Shown piece after piece: positions 5,812 through 7,083 of a DNA stretch of 7,083 nucleotides (position 1 is the stretch's first letter; each line of letters opens with the position of its first letter). Origin of the DNA: Acholeplasmataceae bacterium (GTDB lineage Bacteria > Bacillota_I > Bacilli_A > ML615J-28 > CAG-698); the NCBI GenBank assembly GCA_012840905.1, contig DUVT01000036.1, positions 1 through 7,083 on the forward strand, read 5' to 3'. A program made the translations under genes and the position numbers. The notes under the pieces were generated by a model that saw nothing but the letters and a program-made list of their open reading frames with translations, did no database searches and was not told the DNA's origin.

Positions 5812-5840
5812 TTGCTAAAAGGGGATAAAAATGTTATAAT
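5812..5840 (+). promoter_or_regulatory. Extended -10 promoter for the CvpA-like gene
   Basis: TTGCTA (5812-5817, 4 of 6 to consensus), a 17-base spacer and TATAAT (5835-5840) preceded by TGT give a full TGnTATAAT element. Transcription would start near 5847, leaving a leader of about 45 bases. I see no riboswitch or T-box structure in that leader. Confidence 0.8.
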
Positions 5841-5878
5841 ATAAAAAATAGTTGGAAAAAATTCCTTAATAAGCACTT

Positions 5879-5884
5879 GGAGGG
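5879..5884 (+). promoter_or_regulatory. Ribosome binding site that fixes the GTG start of the CvpA-like gene
   Basis: GGAGGG lies eight bases before GTG at 5893. The TTG at 5891 is in another frame and is followed at once by TGA, so GTG is the only workable start at this site. The first in-frame ATG comes 22 codons later, inside the first membrane segment. Confidence 0.8.
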
Positions 5885-5892
5885 TCTACCTT

Positions 5893-7083
5893 GTGAAGTT
5901 TTTTGAGACATTTAATTTTGATATAATTATTGTTCTTATCTTAATTGCTTCTTTTATAATGTCTTTATATTTCAACTTATATCGTCAAGGTAGAAGAACA
6001 TTGTGTTTTGTATTGCCCTTTATAATTTTATATTTTACTTTTAACCTAATTTATGGTAATGTAAAAAGTGTAGTGGCAATAAATGATTTTTTTCTAAAAA
6101 TTACAAGCATTTTTAATAATCAACAAACTGCATATGCTTTAATTGTTTATTTTACTTGTTATATTATTTTATCTCTCTTAATTAGACTAATTTATAGTAT
6201 GTTCAGAGTTCCTGTTCAAAAGCGAGTATTAAATAAAACAAGTAAACTAGCTAAAGCGATTGGTGCTGTTTTAGGATTAGTTACAGGTTATGTGCTTGGA
6301 ATGTTACTAATGTTTGTTTTAAATCCAATTATTAGTATTAATTATGAAAAACCAATTACAAAAATATATATAAATACCTCAAACGAGGTTTTTGGGTTCA
6401 CTCAACTGAATACAGTACAAAATGTGAACGTAGAAAAATATGAAAAGTATGAAAATATAATCGGGAAATTAACGGGTAGAAATACATTAAATCATTACTA
6501 TGATGTTTTAGATATCTTTACTGATTTTGAAAATATTGAAAACAATCTAAAAAATGAAATACTTCCCAATTTAACTGATCAGGGAAAGTTATTGATTGTA
6601 GAAAGTAATGTCTTAGCATCATTTAATCAAAATTATGATCAGTTGCTTGAATATGAAAAAGGAGGCTCATTAGTATCCACCTTAAAATCAATAAAAAAGC
6701 AACTAGAAAAAAATATTGTTTATTTAGATGTTTACACTAACTTAGATTCTTATACCTATGACAATGTTAGTAATTATTTAATAGATAATTATGATGAATT
6801 AACTACAAAAACAAAGAAGACAATTATTATAGATTTACTAAATTTAAAAGTTGAAGCATTTCAAACTTACGAAAGTATTAAAGAAAATTACTTAATCTTC
6901 AAGCCTGATTATGTAATTAGTGATATCGAAACAGATGTTAGGTATTTTGAAAATTATATTAATCGTAATTTTGAAGAAGTTATAAATATTTATGAAGAAA
7001 GCTTTACTACTAAAGATGCTAATATAGATTGGTTAATTGAAAAATATAGGAAAAATAAAGAAAAGATAGATTTATTAAATGAA
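5893..7083 (+). CDS. CvpA-like membrane protein with large C-terminal domain, 3' end cut off by the window
   Basis: The frame runs open from GTG at 5893 to the last base, giving 397 residues without a stop. Four hydrophobic segments are visible at about residues 9-29, 36-54, 78-101 and 121-147. The fourth is Gly-rich (KAIGAVLGLVTGYVLGML) and, with the overall layout, resembles the CvpA family. Basic residues sit after segment 1 (RQGRR) and before segment 4 (RVPVQKRVLNK). By the positive-inside rule both loops are cytoplasmic, so residues from about 148 onward would lie outside the membrane. That part (at least 250 residues) is Asn-, Glu-, Tyr- and Lys-rich, seems mostly helical, and I recognise no domain or catalytic motif in it. 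CvpA itself is about 160-180 residues, so this is a large extension. Its role is unknown, perhaps in the envelope. The gene is very AT-rich. Confidence 0.75.
   Translation, partial: MKFFETFNFDIIIVLILIASFIMSLYFNLYRQGRRTLCFVLPFIILYFTFNLIYGNVKSVVAINDFFLKITSIFNNQQTAYALIVYFTCYIILSLLIRLIYSMFRVPVQKRVLNKTSKLAKAIGAVLGLVTGYVLGMLLMFVLNPIISINYEKPITKIYINTSNEVFGFTQLNTVQNVNVEKYEKYENIIGKLTGRNTLNHYYDVLDIFTDFENIENNLKNEILPNLTDQGKLLIVESNVLASFNQNYDQLLEYEKGGSLVSTLKSIKKQLEKNIVYLDVYTNLDSYTYDNVSNYLIDNYDELTTKTKKTIIIDLLNLKVEAFQTYESIKENYLIFKPDYVISDIETDVRYFENYINRNFEEVINIYEESFTTKDANIDWLIEKYRKNKEKIDLLNE

Noticed and set aside
5841..5892. Possible riboswitch or attenuator in the leader of the CvpA-like gene
   Set aside because: The leader is only about 45 bases. 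GGAA-AAAA-TTCC (5854-5865) and AGG/CCT near the ribosome site give stems of only 3-4 bp, and no known riboswitch core is visible.
5891..5896. TTG at 5891 as the start of the CvpA-like gene
   Set aside because: It is followed directly by TGA in its frame. GTG at 5893 opens the long frame and is well spaced from GGAGGG.
1..7083. CRISPR arrays, tRNA or rRNA genes, insertion sequences, toxin-antitoxin or defence genes
   Set aside because: No regularly spaced direct repeats, cloverleaf sequences, transposase frames or terminal repeats of mobile elements were seen. The t6A operon and its neighbours are housekeeping or surface functions.

Overview
The window comes from a low-GC, AT-rich bacterium of the Firmicutes/Bacilli type. 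All genes lie on the + strand. UGA appears to be a stop: all nine Trp codons I could find in the genes are TGG, tsaB ends in TGA, and no TGA occurs in frame. This argues against the Mycoplasma/Spiroplasma code (code 4). A CwlD-type N-acetylmuramoyl-L-alanine amidase suggests a peptidoglycan-bearing and possibly spore-forming lineage. The BspA-like surface lipoprotein is of a kind common in host-associated or fermentative Firmicutes and their wall-less relatives. I cannot name the genus.

Layout: (1) 1-431 is the 3' part of a thioredoxin-fold protein with a CPYC motif, closed by an intrinsic terminator (432-466). (2) 517-1197 is a cwlD-like amidase with a TTG start and an N-terminal membrane anchor. 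(3) 1249-3683 is a compact operon tsaE-tsaB-rimI-tsaD, driven by an extended -10 promoter just after cwlD. Its genes overlap or nearly touch. TsaE, TsaB and TsaD form the complex that completes N6-threonylcarbamoyladenosine (t6A) at position 37 of ANN-decoding tRNAs, and RimI is the protein N-terminal acetyltransferase usually found with them. (4) 3772-5628 is a large surface lipoprotein with its own near-consensus promoter, a 5' UTR hairpin, a strong Shine-Dalgarno and a strong terminator. Its apparent order is lipobox, NTF2-like module, BspA-type leucine-rich repeats, three bacterial Ig-like (Big_2) modules, then a BspA-type C-terminal cap. (5) 5629-5892 holds two terminator-like inverted repeats and a promoter. 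(6) 5893 to the window end is a GTG-started gene with no stop in the window. It encodes four N-terminal membrane segments resembling CvpA, followed by a soluble region of about 250 visible residues that is probably extracytoplasmic.

The t6A operon is ordinary housekeeping with the same gene order as Bacillus subtilis ydiB-ydiC-ydiD-ydiE. The less ordinary parts are the lipoprotein, whose LRR region seems to be split by Ig-like domains, and the CvpA-like protein with a large outer domain. I found no CRISPR, tRNA, rRNA, insertion sequence or clear new defence system.
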